This document shows positions 52,577 to 64,000 of a stretch of DNA of 64,000 nucleotides, piece by piece. Origin of the DNA: Fallopia convolvulus (Eukaryota; Streptophyta; Magnoliopsida; Caryophyllales; Polygonaceae); contig OZ024737.1 in the NCBI GenBank assembly GCA_964016875.1, positions 32,365,683 to 32,429,682 on the forward strand, written 5' to 3'. The position numbers and the translations under genes are program-made. Under the pieces are notes generated by a model. That model was not told where the DNA came from. It saw nothing but the letters and a program-made list of their open reading frames with translations, and made no database searches. Positions within the stretch are counted from its first letter, which is position 1. The number at the start of each line of letters is the position of its first letter.

Positions 52577-53697
52577 CACGCTTTCTTCTTTTTTTGCAAC
52601 TAATAAATTGTAAGACTACTTATCCACACACACACACAAAAACAAATAAAATCTATTTCCAAGCAAATAATGCGACATAAAACTCTACAACTGAAAGCAA
52701 TGACATGGGAGATATTATCCTTGTATACGGAGGAAACGCAACCACAAATTCATCAACAAAACTCTACAATTGAACTTTCCTTGACCTTGGAAATAGATCA
52801 AACCCAAGTGCACCAATTGTTCCCGAATTCATAACAAACAGTAATCAAACACTAAACCTCCACCAAACCTTTACCCTAGACCCCGAATTTGTTAGTTTCT
52901 TTCAGAATACACATGTATAAAACTTAACACTAGCTACAACTTCTAGCTACAACATTAATAAAAAAACAAAGAACAAGCAAGAATCAACTTCTAACTACAA
53001 CTTATGAAAACTTAACACTACAAAACAACAACCTTGTAGACAATTAACCACATGTGCATCTACAAAAATTAGTTGTGAAGAACTGGTTCGTAGCAAATGT
53101 CGACCTCGAGCTCCACCTACCTTGTACCAGCTAAAATGTCGACCTCAAGCTATAAGAGGGTCATAGATTCAGTCCATCTTCAACTTGTGTGCATCAATTC
53201 AGCTCATTTTCAACTCAATATTCATTCTCGAGCTCAATCTTAAGTTTTAGGGTTTAGGACTTACTTGAAATGCTAGCTCACAGTTGTGTTGGCACGACTC
53301 CAGCAATTCAACCCCAGACAAAGGCGATGAGCAATATCAATTGTTGACAGTAGCTCCATCTAATGTCGCCGGCGACGGGGGCAGCTTCAAGCTCCTGGTC
53401 CCACAAAGGACCAACGACTGCAGCTCAGTAAATGGAATGAAATGAGGGGTGGGGTTTTGGTGCATCTCAGTCACGTGAGATGCAAGTGAGGGGTAAACAA
53501 TTTTATGTTGTTGGGGGCATTTTGGTCACTTTCGGGTCTCTCTTTTACGATTCAGCTACAATGTTTCCAAACATTTTTTATTCATTCCGCTCCTAAATCC
53601 AGTTTTCCGCTACCATAGAAAATTCAACTACAACTTCAAGTTTTAGCTAGATTTCAGCTCCAGCTACCAACTCCAGTTAGGTGTGTCAAACAGAGCC
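52262..53697 (-). mobile_element. PIF/Harbinger element 3, inverted left end only
   Basis: Read inward from 53697: GGCTCTGTTTGACACACC, then a subterminal region colinear with 40392-40620 (AGCTGG-rich, TAGCGGA.., GGAGCGGAATGAATAAAAAA versus AGCGGAATGGATAAAAAAG). Next to TTA (53698-53700). It carries the 5' region and ORF1 start of a related element, then is replaced by 5S-LTR sequence at about 52262. Confidence 0.75.
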
Positions 53698-54334
53698 TTA
53701 TCTATTTAGTATGTAAATCTAGTGCTAGCTACAATTAAAATTCTAGCTACGAATCCAACTCCTGCTGCAAATCCGCTCCAGTTTGGTAATTCCAATGGAG
53801 CCACAGTGTGAGACAAAGCAAGCAATAATTTTAGGGCTTTCATTTTAAAGCACCCCCCAAATTTCATAGTAGGGCACCTATATAAAAAAATTGCAAAAAT
53901 TACTACACTTGCCCTAAACACAATTCCACTTCTCTCCTTCACTCCTCTTCCTCCCTCCTTCACTCTCTCCTTCAATTTCACACTCAAACTCCTCAAATCT
54001 CCACATTACTCCAACAAATTTGTACAAGGAAGGCAACCTACACATCATTCCATCAACAATATCCACTCAAATGTAAGTTAGCATCTTAAATTTGAGTTTT
54101 TTTTTTTGTTAAATTTCAGATTTGAATGTATGTGTTAGGGTTTTTTATTTAATTTTGTGTTTTAGAATGAAATGGGGGAGGGATTAGTAAGTTTAAGTTT
54201 CGAATGTCATGTACAAATGGCTATTTCATGGTGGAAATGGGAGATTTGAGCGCGAAAATGGAATATTTGAGCGCGGAATTGAGCGGAGCTCGACGGCTAC
54301 AATCGTAGGCCGAAGCTTGAAGACGATGGCGGAA

Positions 54335-54425
54335 ATCGTAACGGTCGAGCATTGTCTGGCCGTTACGGCCGCAGTTGTTCTGGCCGTTCCGGCCGAGGCG
54401 CTTCTGGCCGTTACGGCCAGAAGAC
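54335..54425. repeat. GGCCGTTACGGCC palindrome cluster (left)
   Basis: Three units in about 75 bp (CTGGCCGTTACGGCCGCAG, TGGCCGTTCCGGCCGAGG, TGGCCGTTACGGCCAG). Counterparts at 56970-57015, 57195-57260 and 58260-58312. Confidence 0.85.
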
Positions 54426-54510
54426 ATTCTGCTCAAAATCCCGCTTAGAAGTCTATATCGACGCCTTTTGCTGAGAAATCTGTATTGACCCCTCTGATTA
54501 ACTATTTCAG

Positions 54511-56709
54511 ATGGGAGACATGTATATTTGTCACCGTCGTAGAGATGCACTGAGAGAGCATGCTCTGTCGCAGCCAGATCCTCAGATAGAGGATTAGACG
54601 ACATGTAGGATTAGCCGGTGGACCAGGCGCAGGCTTCGGCTCCCCCGGACCAGGAGGATACTCGTGATTATGGTACTTTATATACTTGGCAGCGTCGACG
54701 GTGCTCTTCACATCCTATTATGATTTTGTTCTGAGTTGAAGGATGAGGCAGTACAAGCTTCGACTGATGTGCCCGTGAGCAGGGCTACAACGTCGACGCA
54801 CGCGAGTCAGGCTCGACGGTCGAGGACTGCGAGTCAGCCTTCACGGTCTCGTGCTAGAGGAGGCTGGGGTCGAACTGATAGTACTCGGGCCGAGGCTACA
54901 GGTGGTAGAGTTGCTGCGACTCCAACTGGTCCTTCGTCTAGCCAGGGACGTAGGAGACGCGCCGGCGGGCTGGACAGTCGTCCGTTTCTGACTGGTCCTG
55001 TACCCGGTGGCCCGTAGATATCAGAGTTGCTATTGGGATTTGAGGAGCATGTCGCCCACCACATTTATTCTGGTCGGGTACGTTATTTATCTGTACACTT
55101 TTATTAATCTCCTTTTATACGTTTGATCTTATTAGGATTATTATTGTATAGGAGCGTGTTGGGCTTAGGATTCATGGACGTACTTCCTAGTTGTCTAGTT
55201 GGGTGCCGGCTGGGGAGGGCGAGTGCACTGACATAGTTAGGCATAGTGGACTTGCTCATCTACAGGACCTCGTGTATAGCCGCGTTCATACTCCGTTGAT
55301 TGTGGCATTTCTCGAGCGATGATAGCCAGAGACGAGCTCATTCGATATGCCTTGGGGAGAGTTGACAATCACGTTGCATGATGTGGCACTTATCCTCGGT
55401 CTCAGGATTGATGGAGATGCAGTTATTCTTCCGACTAATGAGCGGAATCGGAAGTAGGGAGAGTTGAGGGAGCTTCAGATCTCATAGTTTCTTGAGTTGG
55501 TTGGGTTAGATGAGGAGTGGTTCAACAACAACTATGATAAGGGAGGGATATCACATTCAGATCTGAAGGACGTATGCGAGAAGCGGGTCCGTCAGCGAGT
55601 TGATCCGACGATTCCAGCAGTGGGTTTTCTGTTGTTTCTGTTGGAGTCTACATTATTTTCAAATAGGTCACAACATCGGATTCCTCTTTCATATATCGGC
55701 CTAATGCAAGATGTCAAGGCATTCGATGACATGTCTTGGGGTTCAGCCGTGCTCGCTTATTTGTACCGATGGCTCGGTGAGTGCACACGATCGGGCGCCC
55801 GTAAGATGGGTGTTTGTACCACACTCTTACAGGTAAGTGATTGTTTCTACTATGTCAATTATGTACATTAAAGAAGTCATTAATTCTCTTATAATTTCTA
55901 TGTAGGCTTGGATCTTCTTGTACTTCCCAGCCTTTCGCCTTGTTGGCGATCCGGAATGGGGAGGCGATGCACCATGGGCTGCGAGATGAGGCGATGATGG
56001 GACACTTGATGCTACATGCAACTTCAGAGCGGAGCTCGATCATATGATTGTGAGAGATGTAAGTACATACAAAATACAACTTATAAATATTGTTTTGTTT
56101 ATTACATAATCTATATTAAAAATGTTATGCATTAGGTCGACTGGTCGTCGTACGGAGAGTTAGATTTCAGTGACAATCTAGCTCCTTCATGTTTCCACGA
56201 CATGATATCTGTTCTTGATATCTCAGAGTCGTACATGCCTGATCGAGCCTCTAGGAAGTACCGCCGTGTGCAACAGATACCACGCCCCCCTATCATGGTG
56301 CGCACTGTCGCACGACCAACATCTGTACAGAGTTACATAGTGGACTATGATGCGTCTCGGTGGGTTTGGGAATGCACAGAACTTCCACTCCATTAGACTA
56401 GACCTCATGGGACCTCCAGTGACGGATGACCCGTCGGCTTGTTCCTCAGATTATATGTCGTGGTATGAGCCTCGTAGTCATAGGTATGTGAGTCCACAAA
56501 TTTAAGAGCAGATATATTTACAGCGCATGCAGCGTGTTGTGGGTTATCTTGCACCATTCGCTATGGCTCCCGATCGAGATTTGCGTGAGGCTATTAGGAG
56601 ATCTATGATTGATCTAGGAGGACAGTGGCCCCCTCCAAAGACCGGCCAGGGGAGTGGCTCCGGACCCCACGATGATGATGATGATGATGATGATGATACC
56701 GCCATTTGA
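54511..56709 (+). pseudogene. Plant mobile domain (PMD, MAIN-like) gene, decayed
   Basis: Exons about 54511-54600, 54736-55075, 55152-55832, 55906-56058 and 56136-56709, with GT..AG borders at the later introns. The first reads MGDMYICHRRRDALREHALS. The PMD core has RVHTPLIVAFLER, SFDMPWGELTITLHDVALIL, DDMSWGSAVLAYLYRWLGEC and AWIFLYFPAFRLVGDPEWGG. The C-terminus has VDWSSYGELDFSDNLAP and ends in an Asp run from a GAT microsatellite. At least six in-frame stops (TAG, TGA) and a frameshift near 56400 break it; most fit C-to-T decay. MAIN/MAIL1 host proteins act in chromatin silencing and genome stability; this copy is transposon-borne and dead. Confidence 0.85.
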
Positions 56710-56969
56710 TTTTTATGTTGTTTTGACTATGATTTCTATGACTTATGTAGTATTTTCGTACTTAACGTTTGGGTATTTTCAGACTTGGGTTGTATTTTCG
56801 TACTTGAGGTTTAGATATTTTCAGACTTACGATGTTTAGACATTATTGAAAAATATGATTTCTATGACGTTTATGTATTTTCCAACGTTGAGTTTGATTG
56901 AATATGCATTATCGAAATTGAAATGTGTCCTAGGCAAACCAAAATGCCATTGCAATAAATCTGGTTAGA

Positions 56970-57260
56970 GGGGCCGGCCGTAACGACCGGAGGAGCTCAA
57001 GCCGTTACGGCCAACAGTTTACAGAATAGAAACTAGACAGTTTACAGTTTACAATTTACAGAAGAGAGTTTATAGAACAGAAAACAAACAGTTTACAGCT
57101 TACAACAGACAGTTTGTCATCCTATTGAGTTGCAAATTTAAAGCAGACAGTTTAAAGTTGAGTGCATTTAATTCCTCGGTTTCAGAAAACATCTAGCCGT
57201 CAGCCGTACCGGCTGGGATCCCTCTGGTCGTCACAATTGGGGGCCCTCTGGCCGTAACGG
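56970..57260. repeat. GGCCGTTACGGCC-type palindromes (right cluster 1)
   Basis: GGCCGGCCGTAACGACCGG, GCCGTTACGGCCAAC, CAGCCGTACCGGCTG and TGGCCGTAACGG units. Followed at 57266 by GGGTGCGCTATTATGAACAA, which resembles the inner part of the proposed right end at 58308-58340. Confidence 0.75.
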
Positions 57261-57299
57261 ACAAAGGGTGCGCTATTATGAACAAAGCGGCTTTTCTGA

Positions 57300-58071
57300 T
57301 GACACTATGACATTTAATGTTTTGATAACACTATACCATTTAATGTTCTGATGACACTATTATGAGCTTTTCTTATGACAAGACCCATGTATGTTCATCA
57401 CATTGAGGGTAGAGCAATTTTCAAGCATAAAAGAAGACTTGATCTCTAACCTCAAACCCAAACCAGAATTCCATCTCCATCCATGATTCATTGGAAAGCA
57501 ACATGTTCCTCGCGGACCTATGCCATTTCTCCACGCTTCATCAACTTCTCCATCGTGCACGTGCGTGGTGTTAGGAGAGAAGATCGGAATGGACCATATT
57601 ACCTAGGGGCACCCTAATAAACGTGATCATATCTAGGAGCCAATCTTGAGAGGGAGTACCACAAGGATATTGTTGCTTTTTTCCTGAACGACAACGATAT
57701 AACAGATCGTATGTTAGCCAAAGAAACGACCACGCAACTTCGCCTATTAGAAGGTGCTGAGATTCGGGCAGTTGTTTTTCATGTTGAGGCTTTAGAAGCA
57801 AGTGTTTTTTGTCATTTTGTGATTCAGTAAGTCATATTTCAATGTTTTTTCATTTAGAAGCAAGTGTTGTTTGGAAGCAATGAAGTTGTTTCTTGTTTTT
57901 AAACTCAAGTTTGGTCACCTAATAGCGCATGAAAAATTGTAAAGTTAAACATGATATATTTGTTAGGGCTTTAACAATCTACCCAAAGATCAAAAATGGA
58001 ATCATATAGATACATACAACAATATATAAAGTATATAATACATACATACATACATTAACTTAACGGTTCGG
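57300..58071. other. Unassigned, inside the proposed PMD transposon
   Basis: ATGACACTAT and related phrases repeat around 57300-57365. 57590-57830 has a serine/threonine-phosphatase- or transposase-free reading in all frames; nothing recognised. Confidence 0.45.
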
Positions 58072-58240
58072 CTAATGTGTGCCCATGGGCACACAATAAG
58101 AGTATTAATTTGGGAAATTATTTCAAAACTATTCCCTAAATTGGAATTAATGAACCCTTTTAAGAAAATCAAAATTAACAAACAATATCCAGATTTACCA
58201 AGATTAGAATTTTAAATGTGTGCCCATGGGCACATATTAG
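58072..58240. mobile_element. Short MITE with TGTGCCCATGGGCACA palindromic ends
   Basis: 169 bp. Ends CTAATGTGTGCCCATGGGCA and, read inward from the right, CTAATATGTGCCCATGGGCA. Each end is itself a palindrome around CCATGG. No ORF. The target duplication is not resolved. Confidence 0.7.
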
Positions 58241-58259
58241 AAAAATCTAAAAACAAAAT

Positions 58260-58312
58260 CCCGGCCGTTAGCTGTTACGGTCGGGGGCCCTCTGGCGTAC
58301 GGCCAGAGGATG
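58260..58312. repeat. GGCCGTTACGG-type palindromes (right cluster 2)
   Basis: CCGGCCGTTAGCTGTTACGG and CTCTGGCGTACGGCCAGAG units directly inside the proposed right end. Parallels 57195-57260. Confidence 0.7.
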
Positions 58313-58340
58313 CACTATTATGAAAAAGGTTGGGTGCTCT

Positions 58341-61115
58341 ATTCGAAAATGGCGTAATTTTCGTTTATTCCTTCCATCGTTTCCACGTGGCTTCACGTGA
58401 TACGTTTGGCATTTTAATTAGTCCCCCGTCTCAAAATCTCACAACCTCACCAACCCCATCTAGTCGTCGATATTAAATAAAATCTATTAAAGATGCCGTC
58501 CTCTTTAGGTAACATTCACTCCTTTCCGTTTCAGACGCGTGCAAGCACAAGAAACCCTCCACAAACACAAACACACACACAAACAAAGATTGCAAGAGAG
58601 ATAGAACCAGATCTGTTCGCCGCACTCTCTAATTCGCTTGGTGCAGGTCGGGAACCGCCTTTCGCCGCCGCCTGGTAGCAGGCAGCAGAAAATAGGTTCT
58701 TTAATTGCTTTCGGCGATTCTGTTCTCTGTATTTGCAGAAGAAAGACGGCACTTTCCAGCTCTGTCGCTGTTTGCGATTCCCGCCTTGCATCAACTGAAT
58801 CGGAGCCTGCTAGCGATTGAGATGAAGATCCGAGTTGCTGACGGTTTTTGTTGCGATTCTGAGCTGACTAATTTTGACTGCGTTTTCTTGATAGGTTATA
58901 AATTGTTCTCCCTGTTTTTTATTCACTGTTCTCGCTCTTTCATCAGTTTTTGATTTAAATTGAATACGTATTTCCGACGACATCGCCTTGGATTTGCCTG
59001 CTCAGATTTTGGCTGAACTTTTCAAATTTGTTCGATCTGAGAATAGTGATTAGAATCTGCGCCGAATCTGATCCATTTATAACAATTAAGGATACGGATT
59101 TACCAATTGGGAAATCTGATATACAGTTTGCTCAGCTCTAGCAGATGTGAATCTATTTTACGTCACTCATTACGACAGGGTAGATAATTAGGTATTGATT
59201 TCTCGGTCATCCTTTCTGGTTGGTCATTCGGTTATTTATACGTGCTTGGCATTTCCCTATTCTTACTCCAGAACTAATTAGTTTCTTATGTGATTAGCAA
59301 TTTCCCTTTTTTTGAAAGGTTTCTGGTCCTTGTGGATAAAATTGAGCTTCATTTAATACCAATGCTTGGTTAATTTGGCTTCTGTTCCATACTATATGTA
59401 GCTAGTACTGCTTGCTGAATAAATGTCTGTGAAGCCTTTTGTAGTTGCGTCTAGCTGGTCTTGCACATTCTATGTCAAATAATTTGCTAGAATTTGGTAA
59501 ATTTTGTTGTATGTTATCTATATTGATCAATGAATTATGATTTATGAGTGAAGTGTGAAGCTGGTGCACTTCTATGATTGTACTATTAAAGACACAACAC
59601 ATGTATCATGTTTTCTGGACATAAACTTCCTGAACATATAATTTTAGCAGCTGTTTGGATCTGCATGGGATAATCAGTTCCTGGATTGTGTTAGTGGTGT
59701 TATATATATTTGGAAAGATTGCCTTTTGTGTTGCACGGCATTGAATGAGTTTCAAGATGTGAAAGGAAGAGTTCTCTTGTGGGTTCCCTGTCTCAATTAC
59801 ACAATAATCTTGAAATTATAAATGGTATGGGCTATGCCATCTATATATACTGCTTTATTGGTAGGCTTAGACAAGTAAATATTCCAATAGAATAACAGAA
59901 CTGGTATTCTATATTGGACCAGTTTACAAATTTTACCTTGTTGATGTGATTGAACTGGGATGGGCTCTTTCTTGTGTACTCCGTCAATTTCAGAGTAGAA
60001 GCCAATAAAATAGCTCATAGATTCTGCTTGGCTAGCTTATTTCGTCACAAATGCCGCGGCTTGTTGATCGAGTTGCTGTACGTTAATTAGTTTATGTGTG
60101 ATATCAAACATGGCGTAATTACGCGTAGTGCTATATGGTTTGGTTGTCACTTGTCAGTAAGATAAGTCTTTAGCCAAGTCATATACTCGTTTAGAGAATT
60201 TAACCATTCATGTTATTAGTAAGATTTTGAGTCGGACAAATGAATAACCTTACTAAGCTGGCTCCTCCCACCATTATGTTGCTCTGGAACTAGCTAGATG
60301 GAACTCTTCAGTTAAAACCAACTACTCTTCAAGCTTGACATGCTTGCAGATGTGGCTCTCATTATAAGAAGTATCATGTGATTTAGTTTGTTGTGTAAGA
60401 AATTCAAGCTCTTGATTTGTGTGGTCTATTCGTCTATTTTTGGCGTTGTTCTTATGGAGGCTTCAACTTCTAAAGAGTTTTGTTTACGAGCCAATTGGTT
60501 CACTTCTCGAAAGTCAAGTCATGGGGGTATCGGTTAGGAGAATCTAAGATTTCCCAAGATATTAAAAGTGTCACCACCAAACAAATCCAAAACGTTTTTG
60601 ACTTAAAAAAACATTTTAAATAACACAATCATTTTTACCTACATTAATTTGATTTTGGATCAATTAAATTATTAAAATGAGATAAATTTACTTCGTTCAA
60701 AACTTAAAAATAAATTAATTACTCCACATGCTAAGATGATTGTTTTTTTGTCATCACATACTAGGATGATTACAACCTTAAAATTTGCACACTTTTGAAT
60801 ACTTAAAATTTAGCAAAGAGGAATGAGATTGTCTCATGAGACTCGCAATCCAAGCTGACTTGTGAATTCAGCGGAAGATGATTACGACAAGTCTTGTTTC
60901 TAAATTTCGAACGATGACGTCACAAATCCGTTTTCTTGGGAGCAAGTATTTACATGGTTGGTAAAGGCATTTGCAGTAGAAATTAATGGGAGATAATCCC
61001 CAGCTTCTTCCTTGCTTCTTTCAAGCTCTCGCCGTTTGATGGTCATAGTCTATAGAACCTCCAAACTTGCTGATTATCGCAATCTAAGTCCCCGAGCTCC
61101 AAATCTACCTATTCA
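58341..61115. other. Lower-copy region upstream of the ALKBH8-type gene
   Basis: 58440-58900 has the look of a plant transcribed leader: CT/CA-rich, a GT-type donor candidate after AATTCGCTTGGTGCAG, and a CA repeat near 58567-58584. 59000-60200 is intron-like T-rich sequence. No protein I recognise can be assembled, so it could be a non-coding transcript or the leader of a lost gene. 60500-60960 is plain AT-rich DNA. The ALKBH8 promoter presumably lies within 60,850-61,100. Confidence 0.4.
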
Positions 61116-64000
61116 ATGGTTTCGCCAAAATTCATGCGTCCAAAAGCAGGAGGGGGCACCCACAGCGGCCCAAGCCCTAACCTTTTCGTCGCCAACTGCG
61201 GCCCCGCTGTTGGCCTTTCCCTCGATGCTATCTCATCGGCGTTTGCCGCGTTCGGGGAGTTGAAAGGCGTCTTCCCCGCCGACGATAGCGGTGCTCGCGT
61301 CATCGTCGCCTACTCCGACGAGGCCTCCGCTCAAGCGGCGCTGAGTGCCTTGGATGGCCGCCCCTTCTCCGCCCTCGGCGGCCGGGTTTTGCACATCCGC
61401 TACTCCGTTCATCGCCTTCCCTCTCCGGTTCTGATGCCTTCTCTTCTCTTTTATCGCTTTAGAATTGGTTTCACAATGTTTTGACGAATTAGGGTTTTGG
61501 AATGTCGGTTGATTAATTGGGGTTTGACAAGTGTAGTTGAGGTGTAAAGTCCGGTTTTTAATGTGTAGTTCAATGTGAATTTCTGATGTTCATGCTGGAA
61601 TTTCTATTATGTTTAGTCGTTAAAGTAGTTTGATGGACTGATCGGATCATTATTCTTTCACTGCTATACGAGCTTGGAATGCAATTTATCAATTTTCTTG
61701 CTTATGGGCCAAATGTGAATTTTGTTTAATCTACCCCATCCTATGATATGTTGGTTATTTGCTGCTTCATTGATTAAATGTTGGTGCCTGGTTGTATTCA
61801 TTGTTGAACTACTCAACTACATGATGAGAATGACTTCCTAATCACACTTTTTTCCGAATTAGAACAGCTGGCAAGATAATCATATTTCTTGACTATGGTA
61901 TTGAAATGGTGTCTAGTTTTAACCCAATACTTCTCTTCTACCGAGCAGCGTGTGCAATGAGCATTTGAAGTGAATCACGTTCTGTTTATTCTTTCCTATA
62001 GATAAATTGTTCATTCCAAAAGGTTCTAATCTCACCTTTGAGTGGTTTCCAAGTCACATTTTAAGCCAGTTGTTCTTGTGTTGACATGGAGTGATACGGA
62101 ATGTCGTTTATCAAATAACGTTTTCTCTTAGTCTTAATGTTCTTTACTTGATCAGAGTTTTTTAAACTACTTTACCTAGGTTCATGAGTCCACCTAATTT
62201 CAAAAACATGCTTGTGAAAGTTTATGTACTCTATTTGTATTTCTTCATGTTCTGGCTGTATATATTAGGAAAAGCAAGTAAATATTATTAATCATCTCTT
62301 AATCCGTTTACAGATGCTTGTCACCGGAAAAAAAAAAAGATTGGTGTGCATACTGCAAGATTATCATTTGTACCATTTTGTCTTGTAGAGCTGAACTTCC
62401 CAGTGAATGTTTCTTTGTCTCGCCCAATATCACATTCTGAGCTGCTACTTGGGAACTTCTGTCTTATTTCTTCTTCAAATGGGATTTCTTTGTTTATGTT
62501 TTGAGAAGTGTGATTTCTGAATTGATTTAGTATTAGCAAGGAATGCGGTTCAGCTTCAAAGATTTATGTACTGATGAATAAGTTTTATATGCTTCTAGAC
62601 CAAGAGTCATGACTCCTTAGAAGTGGCTTTAACAACTTCAGAGCTGAACATCCCAGGCATTTACTTGCTCCGTGATTTTGTTACTGCAAAAGAAGAGGAG
62701 GTTAGAACCTTCCTCACTATAATTATGCTGCAAATTAATCGGTGTAGTTATTATTTATTAATAATAGTTTTTTCTAGGAATTACTTGCAGCTGTTGATGC
62801 TAGGCCATGGAACAGTCTAGCAAAGAGAAGGGTTCAACATTATGGCTTTGAATTTTGCTATCAAGTAAGTGAGAAGAAATTTTAGCCTCACTGTGACTTT
62901 GCATTCTTGGGCTTGAGTTTTCACTGGATTTACGTCTTGATTCTGTGGATCAGACAAGAAATGTTGATCCTAAGCGTCACATGGGCAACCTTCCATCATT
63001 TGTCTCTTCCATTGTTGAAAGAATTTCCACCTGTCCCGGTCTTGACGCTGATGCTGCAAATTTACAGCTGGACCAATTGACGGTATGCTTTCATATATGT
63101 GCTCTTTTTGTTTGGTTGAATTTCACATAGGTGCTCTAAGTCTAAAGCAGTCTCTGATGTAAAGTTTACACCCCCGAGTTTTCTGTATGAAAATTGTCAA
63201 ATAATGTAAATTTTGAGGAGGTGTGCACTTGGTGACATGAAATTGTTACAACTTGAAAAATAACACAAATTCAGAAACTGACATATTACTATAGTCGGAT
63301 GGCCGTAAATTCTGGTGAATCAATCAAACATGGCTAGAGTTCTTCACATGGACTGATTTTAGAGCAGACTATTCAATTTTCATATTCGAAGAGACAAATG
63401 TGTGAATTTTCCAAACCTTAACTAAGGATATTTGCTATTGTTATGATTATGATCAGTTTGAGTTATTTTAAGCAATTTACCCCCTTTTCCTATTTCGTTA
63501 GATGTAAAATACGACTGAAACCCTACTTACACCTGAATCTTTATTAATATTAATAGGTTAATGAGTATCCTCCTGGGGTAGGATTGTCCCCTCATATTGA
63601 CACTCATTCTGCATTTGAGGATGCAATTTTTAGCCTTTCACTAGCTGGGCCTTGTATTATGGAGCTGAGAAGATATGAAGACGGGTCGTGGAAGTCTGAA
63701 CATCCTACAAACAAGGTGGATAAAATAACAGAGGAAAACATAGAGCACTCTGTTAGCTTATTGAGGAAGGCTATATATCTTCCTCCCAGATCAATGCTCG
63801 TTTTGTCTGGTGAAGGCCGTTATGCTTGGCATCACTACATTCCCCACCATAAGGTACGGAACAAAATCTTTCTTTGATCTTTGTCTAAGGTTGCAGATCT
63901 GATTTTTTCTTTATAATGACCGCTATTGTTTTACAAGAATTAGTTTTTCTTGTTTTTTCCAGGTTGATCAGGTGAAAGACAGACTAATCAAGAGGAGTTT
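61116..64000 (+). CDS. ALKBH8: ALKBH8-type tRNA wobble-uridine dioxygenase (5' part)
   Basis: Six exons (61116-61427, 62599-62700, 62778-62864, 62954-63082, 63557-63853, 63963 to the window end), all phase 0 with GT..AG, give 321 residues and continue beyond the window. An RRM occupies about 20-98 (PNLFVANCGPAV .. GGRVLHIRYSV). The AlkB 2-oxoglutarate/Fe(II) domain follows: ELNIPGIYLLRDFVTAKEEE, RRVQHYGFEFCYQTRNVDPK, QLTVNEYPPGVGLSPHIDTH with H223 and D225, and YAWHHYIPHHK with the distal His near 303. The Arg pair that binds 2-oxoglutarate should lie just past 64000. In Arabidopsis the orthologue hydroxylates mcm5U to mchm5U in tRNA-Gly; the plant protein lacks the methyltransferase domain, which is a separate TRM9. 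The start at 61116 is the first in-frame ATG before the RRM. Intron 1 is 1,171 bp. Confidence 0.95.

Larger units (their letters stand above)
53849..58340. mobile_element. Probable DNA transposon carrying a PMD gene
   Basis: Diverged inverted ends: left AGCACCCCCCAAATTTCATA (53849 onward) and, read inward from 58340, AGAGCACCCAACCTTTTTCA, both followed by TA(G/A)TAG.GCA.C. Between them are a PMD gene and palindrome clusters at both sides. A MITE is nested near the right end. I could not see a convincing target duplication, so the borders are provisional. Plant PMD genes are often carried by Mutator-type elements (established), which fits. Confidence 0.55.

Noticed and set aside
40389..53700. 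A single 13.3-kb Harbinger element from 40392 to 53697 with matching long terminal repeats and TTA on both sides
   Set aside because: 53697 is better explained as the left end of a third, inverted copy, because ORF1 sequence follows it inward as at 40392. A closer right end at 49527 matches the right end of element 1. TTA alone is weak evidence.
58072..58240. Regulatory palindrome pair (TGTGCCCATGGGCACA) as protein-binding sites
   Set aside because: The two palindromes are inverted ends of a 169-bp MITE, which explains them without a regulatory role.
58493..58953. Protein-coding gene upstream of ALKBH8
   Set aside because: Short frames in several phases with leader-like composition. No family recognised and no consistent exon chain.

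Overview
The window is eukaryotic, nuclear plant DNA, almost certainly from a eudicot. It has intron-split genes with GT..AG borders, AT-rich intergenic sequence, and dense nested transposable elements of plant-typical families. I cannot name the species. Only two genes look intact and host-like: a class II KNOX homeobox gene of the KNAT7 type (3501-5923, five exons) and the 5' part of an ALKBH8-type tRNA-modifying dioxygenase gene (61116 to the window end, six exons seen). Nearly everything between them is mobile DNA at different stages of decay.

Layout. 1-600: decayed hAT/TTF-type fragment. 940-1314: Tourist-like MITE. 3501-5923: KNAT7-like gene. 7506-16832: one Mutator-like transposase gene, split first by a complete 3,961-bp hAT element (9611-13571, 8-bp duplication GTCCAATG) and again by a 2,247-bp solo LTR (14496-16742). 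17.8-18.2 kb: GRF zinc-finger exon. 20-21.2 kb: LINE remnant with a perfect 130-bp inverted repeat. 22-28.7 kb: Copia LTR remnants, pogo-like, Stowaway and hAT MITEs, and a decayed RING-H2 gene.

29.5-52.3 kb is the most unusual part. On the minus strand it holds a chain of short LTRs (about 162 bp) whose 3' half is recognisably the 3' half of plant 5S rRNA. Each is followed directly by a TGGTATCAGAGC-type primer binding site. This is the signature of Cassandra TRIM retrotransposons. Classical Cassandra elements are thought to be non-coding, but here the internal regions share a degraded coding sequence seen in four copies. The chain is interrupted by a foldback element, by a tandem LTR/gag-fragment array (31.5-34.3 kb), and by two head-to-tail PIF/Harbinger elements (35.9-40.4 and 40.4-49.5 kb) that abut on one shared TTA. 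The Harbinger family carries the expected SANT-type ORF1 and DDE transposase, plus two extra minus-strand genes: a second SANT-like protein and a small coiled-coil protein with a C-terminal membrane segment. Both extra genes are intact in the deleted copy and broken in the full-length copy. A third, inverted Harbinger end lies at 52.3-53.7 kb.

53.8-58.3 kb: a probable transposon carrying a decayed plant mobile domain (PMD/MAIN-like) gene between clusters of GGCCGTTACGGCC-type palindromes. 58.3-61.1 kb is lower-copy-looking, unassigned sequence leading to the ALKBH8-type gene.

All calls come from reading the sequence and remembered family motifs. No database search was run.
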